A stretch of 6,838 bases of DNA from an uncultured Romboutsia sp. (GCA_937907205.1 CALESE010000069.1:1-6838); one strand, 5' to 3'; shown: positions 1 through 5,542, counted from the stretch's first letter. Notes: a model not told the origin generated them from the letters alone. Numbers and translations: made by a program.

Positions 1-202
1 ATCAGACCAAGTATTAGTAGAAAGATATAAAGAAAGATATGGTCCAAAATGTCAACCAATTACTATTTGGACAATAAAAGATCCAGAAAAGCGAGATTGT
101 GCTAAGCACAATCATTTAAATTTTAAAGAAGTTTGGGATTTATATGAAGGAAAAGAATTTATTGACTATATTTATAATGAATTTAAAAATTTAAATGTAT
201 GA
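1..202 (+). CDS. 3' end of a possible Vsr/EDxHD-like phage nuclease gene (5' end outside window)
   Basis: An open frame runs from base 2 to a TGA at 200-202 and gives 66 residues, with the start missing off the left edge. The visible tail contains ITIWTIKDPEKRDCAKHN followed by HLNFKEVWDLYEG. From memory, the pattern 'DPxKRxxAKxNxLNxxExW' recurs in the C-terminal half of phage nucleases related to very-short-patch-repair endonucleases and EDxHD homing endonucleases, which is the basis for the tentative name. No catalytic centre can be verified because the N-terminal part is absent. Its TGA overlaps the ATG of the next gene (ATGA), so the two are probably translationally coupled in the plus-strand operon. 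It could equally be an unrelated small phage protein. The reading frame itself is solid; the function is weakly supported. Confidence 0.7.
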   Translation, partial: SDQVLVERYKERYGPKCQPITIWTIKDPEKRDCAKHNHLNFKEVWDLYEGKEFIDYIYNEFKNLNV

Positions 203-621
203 AAATAATAGATAATTCACTAATATGGGAACATGAAGATTTTGTAATGAGAAATCCAATGGTTGATTGCAAACCGGATAATATGGTAATAGGATGGGCG
301 ATTGTAGATAAAGATACTGATGTACCAGAATATTTTCAAATATTATTTACCAAAGATGAATTGATTAATTATTGTAAGATATTTGATAATCTAGTTAGTT
401 TAACTGTTGGTGCGATAGTTAGTACGATAATTAATGAATCTGTAAGCTACATTACAAATTATGTTGATACACATGATTTTGGAAATCTGAATTATGAGAA
501 TACAATGGATCATGTTGAATTTCTATCCAAATTGAGATTTGAAGTACATACTTGGTTTGTACATGACAATATCAATATACTTAAAAGCTTTGAAGAATTG
601 ATTAAAGAAAAAATTAAATGA
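199..621 (+). CDS. hypothetical phage protein, 140 aa
   Basis: This 140-residue protein is not recognised. The ATG overlaps the upstream stop (ATGA at 199-202), and the gene's own TGA overlaps the ATG of the following 50-aa gene (618-621). That double overlap strongly supports both ends and places it in a coupled operon. The sequence is soluble-looking and acidic. It has a beta-rich first third (around NMVIGWAIVDKD and EYFQILFTKDEL) followed by mainly helical segments ending in a Lys/Glu-rich helix (KSFEELIKEKIK). No signal peptide, transmembrane helix, Cys/His metal cluster or nucleotide-binding motif is visible. Its position directly upstream of a UvsW-like helicase gives a weak suggestion of a role near DNA metabolism, but no function can be assigned. 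Confidence 0.85.
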   Translation: MKIIDNSLIWEHEDFVMRNPMVDCKPDNMVIGWAIVDKDTDVPEYFQILFTKDELINYCKIFDNLVSLTVGAIVSTIINESVSYITNYVDTHDFGNLNYENTMDHVEFLSKLRFEVHTWFVHDNINILKSFEELIKEKIK

Positions 622-770
622 ATATGAGCAAAGTATTAGAAAGTCTTAAGAAATATTTTGAAGAAACACCAAAAGAACAATTAGACAAGGACTTTAAAGA
701 AATAGAAAATAAATGGGGTCATATAGGACCAACAGTTGAAGAATGGTTAGAAAGCAATTTTAAAAAGTAA
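618..770 (+). CDS. small hypothetical phage protein, 50 aa
   Basis: A short frame begins at an ATG overlapping the previous gene's TGA (ATGA) and ends at TAA 768-770, four bases before the helicase start. It fills the only gap in the operon exactly. The product is 50 residues, with alternative starts at Met1 and Met3, and is highly charged. An N-terminal helix (SKVLESLKKYFEETPKEQL) is followed by DKDFKEIENKW and then GPTVEEWLESNF. From memory, the pattern 'YFEETPKEQLxxDxxEIE...GPTVEEWL' resembles very small proteins often met in Bacteroidota phages and mobile elements, for which I know no function. It has no Cys, no membrane segment and no recognisable domain. The exact fit between its neighbours and the family-like pattern argue that it is real despite its size. 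Confidence 0.82.
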   Translation: MNMSKVLESLKKYFEETPKEQLDKDFKEIENKWGHIGPTVEEWLESNFKK

Positions 771-774
771 TTTT

Positions 775-2688
775 ATGATACATTTTTTGTTTAGCAATAA
801 ATCACCTCAATATCTGTTTTTGAAAGCAGATACTAAAGAAGATGAAAAGGTCATAAATGAATTGAAGAGTAAAATGAATTTGACTGACCCAGTATGCTAT
901 TTGAAAAGCTTTACTGGGATCCCATTTACTCAAGATTTCTTATATGAATATGTACAGAAGTCAGGTACAAAGGTGTGGTATTGTTCTATTGGATTATGGC
1001 AGACTGTATATAATTTTTTGAAGGAAAAGAATTGGGAATACGATGGTTTAGATAAAACCAAGTTCAAGTCAAATCTCCCACATTCCTTTGAAGAATTCAA
1101 GAAAATAGTTGATAGTTGGAATTTGAAGTATACACCAAGACCATATCAGTATGAAGGTGCATATAACATACTGCAATGGAAACGGTCAACATCTGTTTTT
1201 GCCACAAGAGCTGGTAAGACTATGCTCAGCTATATAGTTTTCAGGTATGCAAGAGAATATCTTGGTGTACGTAGAATATTGATGGTTGTGCCAAGTATTG
1301 ATTTGGTTAAGCAAGGATATTCTGACTTCAAAGAATATGAATGCCTTTGGTCTGGTGGTAAGTTGGTTGAATCATCTGACTTGACAATTGCAACATTTCA
1401 GACACTTGTGAATTTCTTAGATAAGAATTCAAAACGTTACAATCCACATTTCTTTGATGGTAATGGAATAGATCGATGTGGATATGATATGGTGTTTGTT
1501 GATGAAACACATCGTGCTACTGCTAAATCTATTAAGGATATCATAAGTCAACCATTCATGTCAAATGTAAAGATAGCATTTGGTATGACAGGTACTTTGC
1601 CAAAAGATTTTACTATAGAAAGACATTGTATCAATGCATTGTTAGGTCCTAAGATACAAGAGTTGAATCCAAAAGACTTACAAGATGGTGGCTATATTTC
1701 TGATGTTAAGATAACACAGTGCAGATTGCAGTATATGAATGAATGGCAATCTATTAAAGATTGGATTAAATGTGCAGAATATTGTTTGTCAGTATTTGAA
1801 GAAGTACCTAATAAGAAGAATCCAAAGAAAATGGACCATGTACCATTAGCAGATCCAAAATTCTTAATTGCTTATAAGAAAAAACTGCCACAAGGTATTA
1901 TTGATGCTAAATGGAAGATATATGGAGAAAAGAAGCCGGATACCAGCAAGATGACTGTTGAACAGTGGCAGCAGTATCAAGATTTGCAGTATAAGCATTT
2001 TCTTCAGATGGTAATACAAGAATCTACAAAGACTAATGCATTACATGTTGAAATGATGACTGTGCATTTTAAAGAAAGAAGAATAGATTGGTTGATAGCA
2101 AAGCTTAAGGATTGCCCTAACAATACATTGATTCTTGCACAACATCGTGAATATATAAAATATGTTTATGAAAGAGTAAAAGAAGCTTACCCTGATAGAG
2201 AAGTCTTATATGTAATAGGTGGTTCTAAAGACAGAAAGATTGTGAAAGAAGTAATGAAGAATAAAAATAATGTGATACTGATCGCAGGGTATTCCATCAT
2301 GAGCACGGGTATTACACTTTCTAATCTTTGCCATGGTTTCTTATTTGAATCATTCAAATCTCAAGTAATCAACATGCAATCTATTGGTAGAGGACTTGGA
2401 TTGTCAGATATGAAAGATGCTTATGAACTATATGATGTTACAGATCAATTTGATCCTAAGATAGCATCTAATAAAATATATCTCCAGGGTTTAGCCCGTT
2501 GTAAACTTTATAAAGAGCAGAAATGGTCTTATAACATAGAAGAGATTCCTTTGGAAGATTGTGTACATATAGATCAAAGAATAGTCGACTTTGTATATAA
2601 GAAGAAACCAAAAATAGAAGAAAAGAAAAAGAAAGAAAAGACTGCTAATGGAAGCTTAGGATTTTTAGAACAAGATTTATTCAAATAA
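775..2688 (+). CDS. UvsW-like SF2 DNA/RNA helicase
   Basis: A 637-residue superfamily 2 helicase of the phage UvsW type, predicted to use ATP to remodel branched DNA (replication forks, R-loops, recombination intermediates). Motifs in order: Q-tip-like TPRPYQYEGA (120-129); motif I FATRAGKT (142-149, the A-x-x-A-G-K-T form rather than GxGKT); Ia MVVPSIDLVKQ (170-180); Ib IATFQTL (205-211); motif II DETH (243-246); motif III MTGT (271-274); IV around TLILAQHREY (451-460); V around STGITLSNL (510-518); VI QSIGRG (535-540). The first ~115 residues are a family-specific N-terminal region. About 110 residues between lobes 1 and 2 (320-430) make it longer than T4 UvsW (about 500 aa). The third residue after R539, normally Arg in motif VI, is Gly542. 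A Lys-rich linker leads to the tail SLGFLEQDLFK. The ATG follows the previous stop by four bases. Confidence 0.95.
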   Translation: MIHFLFSNKSPQYLFLKADTKEDEKVINELKSKMNLTDPVCYLKSFTGIPFTQDFLYEYVQKSGTKVWYCSIGLWQTVYNFLKEKNWEYDGLDKTKFKSNLPHSFEEFKKIVDSWNLKYTPRPYQYEGAYNILQWKRSTSVFATRAGKTMLSYIVFRYAREYLGVRRILMVVPSIDLVKQGYSDFKEYECLWSGGKLVESSDLTIATFQTLVNFLDKNSKRYNPHFFDGNGIDRCGYDMVFVDETHRATAKSIKDIISQPFMSNVKIAFGMTGTLPKDFTIERHCINALLGPKIQELNPKDLQDGGYISDVKITQCRLQYMNEWQSIKDWIKCAEYCLSVFEEVPNKKNPKKMDHVPLADPKFLIAYKKKLPQGIIDAKWKIYGEKKPDTSKMTVEQWQQYQDLQYKHFLQMVIQESTKTNALHVEMMTVHFKERRIDWLIAKLKDCPNNTLILAQHREYIKYVYERVKEAYPDREVLYVIGGSKDRKIVKEVMKNKNNVILIAGYSIMSTGITLSNLCHGFLFESFKSQVINMQSIGRGLGLSDMKDAYELYDVTDQFDPKIASNKIYLQGLARCKLYKEQKWSYNIEEIPLEDCVHIDQRIVDFVYKKKPKIEEKKKKEKTANGSLGFLEQDLFK

Positions 2689-2696
2689 AATATAGT

Positions 2697-2942
2697 ATGA
2701 AAAAATTAAGTGAATTTGTAAATGAAAAGCTATCTGATATAGAAGGTAAATGGGATCCACCAGACGGGTTGTTTACAAAGAACAATCCTAGAGAGATAGC
2801 TCAAATATTATTAGATGCTTCAGATTCAGAAGGTCAAGCAATGAAAAGACTTGTATTCTATATGAACAGAGCAGGAGAAGATTGTCCTAATAAGACAGTT
2901 TTGAATAAAGTAAAAGATATATTGAGAAGCAATACAAAATGA
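2697..2942 (+). CDS. small hypothetical phage protein, 81 aa
   Basis: An 81-residue protein starting eight bases after the helicase stop, the last gene of the plus-strand operon. The N-terminus, MKKLSEFVNEKL, is a short amphipathic helix with a Val-Asn-Glu triplet. It resembles the capsid-targeting peptide of T4 internal proteins (MKTYQEFIAEA, cut after an I/L-x-E motif). This is a similarity by eye only. The rest is helical: FTKNNPREIAQILLDASDS, then GQAMKRLVFYMNRAGEDC, then a Lys-rich C-terminal helix. From memory, the 'PxEIAxxLxxxS...QAMxRLxFYxNRAG' pattern resembles small proteins of large phages without assigned function. The TGA lies inside the terminator palindrome. No metal-binding or membrane features are visible. 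Confidence 0.85.
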   Translation: MKKLSEFVNEKLSDIEGKWDPPDGLFTKNNPREIAQILLDASDSEGQAMKRLVFYMNRAGEDCPNKTVLNKVKDILRSNTK

Positions 2943-2980
2943 GGAAGACTTAAGTCTTCCTCATTCTTTTTATTTATTTT
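2939..2980. terminator. bidirectional intrinsic terminator between convergent operons
   Basis: A perfect 26-bp palindrome at 2939-2964 has arms ATGAGGAAGACTT and AAGTCTTCCTCAT. On the plus strand it is followed by the T-rich tract CTTTTTATTTATTTT. Read on the minus strand it is followed by TTTTGTATT. It separates the plus-strand operon ending at 2942 from the minus-strand operon ending at 2970, so it probably serves both. The TGA of the 81-aa gene lies within the left arm, and the plus-strand U-tract runs into the last codons of the convergent gene. Confidence 0.88.
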
Positions 2981-3167
2981 GATTTTTATGACCCACATGC
3001 CACTTATTACAATAATTACAATAGTATGGTTCCAAATCATTATTCTTTTGTCTATATAAAAATAAAATTGCATCCTCTTTAGAAGAAAACGCAATTTTAC
3101 TATGTTTGTTCTTGTTATAATGTGATCTTTTTGTTTGAGATATTTTCTCTGGTAACTTAATAAACAT
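2970..3167 (-). CDS. mini zinc-finger-like phage protein, 65 aa
   Basis: A small basic protein whose C-terminal third carries CNYCNKWHVGH, a Cys-x2-Cys-x3-His-x2-His cluster suited to binding one zinc ion. It is preceded by SKIAFSSKEDAILFLYRQ, a helix-rich stretch. From memory, the order 'K-x-F-x-S-K-E-x-A ... Y-x-C-x-Y-C-x-x-W-H' matches tiny zinc-ribbon-like proteins that are common in phage and bacterial accessory DNA and have no established function. I chose the ATG at 3167 (MFIKLPEK) rather than the TTG one codon upstream. The N-terminal half is Lys/Arg/His-rich, so nucleic-acid binding is plausible but unproven. It is the last gene of the minus-strand operon, 20 bp after the 72-aa paralogue, and ends against the shared terminator. 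The same stretch has overlapping frames on both strands with no such pattern. Confidence 0.8.
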   Translation of the reverse strand: MFIKLPEKISQTKRSHYNKNKHSKIAFSSKEDAILFLYRQKNNDLEPYYCNYCNKWHVGHKNQNK

Positions 3168-3187
3168 CAAACATTCTATATTTATTT

Positions 3188-3406
3188 TTAATTTAAAATT
3201 TGAGTGAGATAGTCAATTGCTTCATCTCCTTCAATATTGGTAATAGAAATATCTCCATCCAAATCCATTATTTCTTCAAGATTCGTTTTAAATGACTCAA
3301 CTGTTTCCGGATATCCATCAAATGAAGCAAATGGAAGAACTTCATTTTGTTCCATGGTTTCCAACTTACTAATGGCATCACTCAATTTAAAATTCATTTT
3401 ATTCAT
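3188..3406 (-). CDS. small acidic phage protein, 72 aa; paralogue of the adjacent 82-aa gene
   Basis: A 72-residue acidic protein of unknown function. It aligns along nearly its whole length with the 82-aa product encoded immediately upstream. Shared features in order are KLSxA with x3-L, a Met followed by four polar residues, L-x-F, a Tyr-x-x-Pro region, T-V-E-x-F, an Asn-x-Leu pair, a hydrophobic D-x-x-G-D-[IV] turn and E-A-x-x-Y-L. That pattern points to tandem duplication. This copy lacks four residues before TVESF and lacks the first eight or so residues of its sister. MNKMNF offers two start choices (3406 or 3397); I kept the outer ATG. No membrane segment, Cys cluster or catalytic motif is seen. 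It is spaced 28 bp from the upstream paralogue. Confidence 0.85.
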   Translation of the reverse strand: MNKMNFKLSDAISKLETMEQNEVLPFASFDGYPETVESFKTNLEEIMDLDGDISITNIEGDEAIDYLTQILN

Positions 3407-3434
3407 AATTTTAATAATCTTTATTTTGTTTAAC

Positions 3435-3683
3435 TTATTTCATCAAATCAATAAGGTACTTCTTAGCTTCCTTATGTGTGATTTCATTGATATCAACATC
3501 ACCAACAATGTCAATAACACCTCTAAGATCATTTCTGAATGTTTCTACTGTATATTCTTTCTTAGGATCTGAATACTCATCATAAAATCCAAGCTTTTGC
3601 TTAGGATCCATACCTGCTAATCTGTTATATGCTTGAGAAAGCTTAATTGATTTTCCTTCAAGAATTTCTACTAATGTCTTCAT
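3435..3683 (-). CDS. small acidic phage protein, 82 aa; paralogue of the adjacent 72-aa gene
   Basis: An 82-residue unknown that aligns with the 72-aa product downstream (KLSQAYNRL to KLSDAISKL, TVETFRNDL to TVESFKTNL, DIVGDVDI to DLDGDISI, EAKKYLIDL to EAIDYLTQI). Its extra N-terminus, MKTLVEILEGKS, ends in Ile-Leu-Glu-Gly. That could be read as an I/L-x-E cleavage site like those used by T4-type prohead proteases on capsid-targeting peptides. If cleaved there, the mature protein would begin almost where the shorter paralogue does. That reading is speculative; the paralogy is visible directly. The ATG is preceded by the A/T-rich leader TTTGTATATATAA with no Shine-Dalgarno motif, and lies 19 bp after the preceding gene. 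Confidence 0.87.
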   Translation of the reverse strand: MKTLVEILEGKSIKLSQAYNRLAGMDPKQKLGFYDEYSDPKKEYTVETFRNDLRGVIDIVGDVDINEITHKEAKKYLIDLMK

Positions 3684-3702
3684 TTATATATACAAATAAA
3701 AT

Positions 3703-3981
3703 TTAAATAAAAATAAATATGTCCTTCCAGTCCAATTTTTGAAAATTCTCTATGAAATTCCCAAAAGTACCTGGAACAATATTCCATTCTTTCTCTACTT
3801 CTTCTGGTGTAGCATCTTCATGTCCATTATTTACCCAATCACGAACACCCGTGACAAGATCAGATAAGATAACATTATTTTCATCTGTATGTAAATATTT
3901 TACTGTGGTGAATGTAAACCCATATAATATCTGACAATCAACCATTTCAGATATTACATCTAAAGTTTCTTTTACTGTCAT
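3703..3981 (-). CDS. hypothetical phage protein, 92 aa
   Basis: A 92-residue acidic protein that I do not recognise. An N-terminal helix (VKETLDVISEMV) leads into an apparent beta region (QILYGFTFTTVKYLH), then DENNVILSDLVTGVRDW, the acidic HEDATPEEVEKEW, and an aromatic-rich end (FGNFIENFQKLDWKDIF). Several Trp and Phe residues suggest a compact folded domain. There is no membrane segment, metal cluster or nucleotide-binding motif. Its ATG is only four bases after the stop of the 144-aa gene, so it is in the same transcript. The overlapping plus-strand frame in this stretch has no protein-like character and was not called. Confidence 0.85.
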   Translation of the reverse strand: MTVKETLDVISEMVDCQILYGFTFTTVKYLHTDENNVILSDLVTGVRDWVNNGHEDATPEEVEKEWNIVPGTFGNFIENFQKLDWKDIFIFI

Positions 3982-3985
3982 AGCA

Positions 3986-4420
3986 TTATTTAGATTTATT
4001 ATTTAATTCATTTAATAGATATGTTAAATACTCTTTTTTAGACTTGTATTTACTATAACAAATAGTTGACAAATAGTATGATTTATATACAGGTCTTCTA
4101 TTATTTTGTTTTAATAAATTTCCTTTTAATAATTGTATAGCCTTATCATCAGCTAATGCAATATACCACCATGTTTCATTATCATTTTCTGGTTCTCTTG
4201 TTGCTAACCGATTATCAAAAGAATTGCCATTATTAATTTTAAATTCAATAGGTGAATCTACATGTTCAGTATTTCTAATAACCATAATCTTATTTGTAAC
4301 AGGATCATATTCAGTTATTTTTCCTAATACATAAGAACAATATAGCTTTTTATAATTGTCACCTATACTATTACAGATAATTAAAACTTTTTTACCTATT
4401 AAATCATTTCTATATTTCAT
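3986..4420 (-). CDS. hypothetical phage protein, 144 aa
   Basis: A 144-residue protein of unknown function. The frame can be opened two codons earlier at TTG, but the ATG at 4420 (MKYRNDLIGKKV) is the natural start and follows an AT-rich leader. The first half is beta-rich: DLIGKKVLIIC, YVLGKITEYDP and NKIMVIRN look like strands of a small barrel (SH3-like in rhythm, which is inference only). WWYIALADDKAIQLLKG follows, and the basic C-terminus is rich in Tyr and Lys (YKSYYLSTICYSKYKSKK) and ends in a short helix. No catalytic or metal motif is recognisable. It lies 51 bp after the 123-aa gene with no terminator between, so it is probably co-transcribed. Confidence 0.86.
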   Translation of the reverse strand: MKYRNDLIGKKVLIICNSIGDNYKKLYCSYVLGKITEYDPVTNKIMVIRNTEHVDSPIEFKINNGNSFDNRLATREPENDNETWWYIALADDKAIQLLKGNLLKQNNRRPVYKSYYLSTICYSKYKSKKEYLTYLLNELNNKSK

Positions 4421-4471
4421 AATCAATTAAAATAATTAAATTTAAATAACTAAAATAAGTCTTATCTTTCC

Positions 4472-4843
4472 TTAATCTTCTGGTTCATCAAGAGTATCAG
4501 TTCCAAGAATGTACTCAGTGGAACTCAGAACTAAGGCACAATATTTCATAATGCCATAGTCATGGTGATTCTTATCTAATACATCTATTAACTGATTTAA
4601 GAAAACTTTCTGATCAGTAATGTATCTAAACAATATATCTGCTTTCAAAAGGTAATCATCTGAATTCACCTCATAATGTTTCATATATGAATTCAGATCA
4701 ACGATCTTACGAATAATCTTATACATTACATTTTTGAGAGCACCATTTATCAAATTCTTTCTGTTATACTCTAACTGATTATATACCTGTTCAACACGGA
4801 AATCGATAGAAGTTGGAGCACTCAAGTTGAAATTGTTCATCAT
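4472..4843 (-). CDS. hypothetical helical phage protein, 123 aa
   Basis: A 123-residue protein with no recognised family. After a short N-terminal extension (MMNNFNLSAPTS) it appears almost entirely helical: VEQVYNQLEYNRKNLINGAL, NVMYKIIRKIVDLNSYM, YLLKADILFRYI, VFLNQLIDVLD and IMKYCALVLSSTEYIL. It ends in an acidic tail (DTLDEPED). Hydrophobic residues are spaced as in a helical bundle rather than a membrane span. The gene opens with two adjacent ATG codons (4841-4843 and 4838-4840). It has its own upstream copy of the 26-bp promoter/operator repeat, the same element found upstream of the Nudix gene, which suggests that it heads a transcription unit running down through the smaller genes to 2970. 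Confidence 0.87.
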   Translation of the reverse strand: MMNNFNLSAPTSIDFRVEQVYNQLEYNRKNLINGALKNVMYKIIRKIVDLNSYMKHYEVNSDDYLLKADILFRYITDQKVFLNQLIDVLDKNHHDYGIMKYCALVLSSTEYILGTDTLDEPED

Positions 4844-4877
4844 AAAAATTTTTAAATGTTCATTATTAAATTAACAT

Positions 4878-4910
4878 ATCTAATATAGAACAATCTTCTA
4901 AAATTTCAAA
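4878..4910 (-). promoter_or_regulatory. Bacteroides-type promoter/operator, repeat copy 1
   Basis: On the minus strand this reads TTTG (4910-4907), a 19-nt spacer, then TATATTAG (4887-4880), close to the Bacteroides promoter form TTTG-N19-21-TAnnTTTG. Bases 4885-4910 are identical to the element at 5497-5522, and the match extends to 33 bp with two mismatches. The spacer contains the dyad TAGAA-N5-TTCTA (4886-4900). The box ends 36 bp before the ATG of the 123-aa gene. The TTTG overlaps the final Phe codon and the TGA stop of the Nudix gene. Confidence 0.68.
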
Positions 4911-5469
4911 ATATTGGCAAAAAAGTTTGGCCTAAATTGAATTTTATAGTATCAAGAATCATTTTTGTATGTTGATATTGATTTTCTTTAATATCAAACA
5001 ATGAAATACAATTTGATTCTTCACCAAATAATTCTTGGATAGACTTCCAGATAGCTGTTGCATGGTCAAAAGCTAAATCATCTTTTCTTAGACCTACTAA
5101 TGATACCCATTGTACTGTTGATGCATCATCTTGTGCTTTAATTACACCTTCAAAATCATCATGTACTGTACCTGCATATACAATAGAAATGCATCTCTCT
5201 CGAGGATCTCTTCCTTCTTTAGTAAGAGTACAAGTCTGAATCATGTAACTCAAGCTCAAGTTTGTCTCTTCTTTAAGTTCACGGATAGCACCAGACATAG
5301 CAGATATGTCTTCTGGATCCAAGAATCCACCAGGAAGTGCTAACTTTCCTTTGAATGGTTCATTCTTACGAGTGATAAGCAACACTTTAGGATTATTTGG
5401 ATCCTTCAGATTGAAGATCACGTTATCTACTGTAACTGCGTAATGTACGTATTTATATGTATAACTCAT
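4906..5469 (-). CDS. Nudix hydrolase, ADP-ribose pyrophosphatase-like
   Basis: A 187-residue Nudix-family enzyme, predicted to hydrolyse a nucleoside diphosphate linked to another moiety with Mg2+. The Nudix box lies at about 47-71: GGFLDPED, then a hydrophobic helix with R63-E64-L65 and E67-E68, then T-N-L. The core R-E-x-x-E-E residues are intact, but the box is slightly off consensus: Asp54 replaces the first Glu, eight residues instead of seven precede R63, and Asn70 replaces Gly. The N-terminus (YVHYAVTVDNVIF, VLLITRK, FKGKLALPGG), RDPRERCISIVYAG (87-100) and LAFDHATAI (132-140) resemble ADP-ribose pyrophosphatases and the Nudix domain of NrtR-type proteins. The ~40-residue tail shows no obvious winged helix, so an enzyme is more likely than a regulator. 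The substrate is not determined by sequence. It has its own promoter candidate. Confidence 0.93.
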   Translation of the reverse strand: MSYTYKYVHYAVTVDNVIFNLKDPNNPKVLLITRKNEPFKGKLALPGGFLDPEDISAMSGAIRELKEETNLSLSYMIQTCTLTKEGRDPRERCISIVYAGTVHDDFEGVIKAQDDASTVQWVSLVGLRKDDLAFDHATAIWKSIQELFGEESNCISLFDIKENQYQHTKMILDTIKFNLGQTFLPIF

Positions 5470-5489
5470 AATTATTATTTTTTATTCGG

Positions 5490-5522
5490 ATATAAAATAG
5501 AACAATCTTCTAAAATTTCAAA
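5490..5522 (-). promoter_or_regulatory. Bacteroides-type promoter/operator, repeat copy 2
   Basis: Second copy of the repeat, on the minus strand: TTTG (5522-5519), a 19-nt spacer, then TATTTTAT (5499-5492). The shared 26 bp is 5497-5522, with the dyad TAGAA-N5-TTCTA at 5498-5512. It lies just downstream of the long-loop terminator and 22 bp before the Nudix ATG, which is where a promoter for that gene would be expected. The leader between box and start is A/T-rich with no Shine-Dalgarno sequence. Confidence 0.7.
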
Positions 5523-5542
5523 TAAATATCACTTTCGAATAC

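Noticed and set aside
2858..3094. A 78-aa minus-strand frame overlapping the terminator palindrome.
   Set aside because: It reads through the palindrome into the antisense of the 81-aa gene; the competing frame at 2970-3167 has the Cys/His cluster and fits the operon spacing.
3380..3450. Possible promoter before the 72-aa gene: minus-strand TTTG followed 20 nt later by TAAAGATT.
   Set aside because: The -7 element matches poorly beyond TA; the gene is explained by read-through from the upstream paralogue.
3237..3572. A 111-aa plus-strand frame with a hydrophobic stretch.
   Set aside because: It is antisense to both paralogues, whose mutual similarity proves the minus strand is coding; its hydrophobicity is a by-product of antisense reading.
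4474..4504. A weak echo of the repeat promoter upstream of the 144-aa gene: minus-strand TTG, seven bases, then AGAAGATT with the same spacing as in the repeat.
   Set aside because: The bases are the last codons of the 123-aa gene, the dyad's second half is missing and no TAnnTTTG box follows at the right distance.
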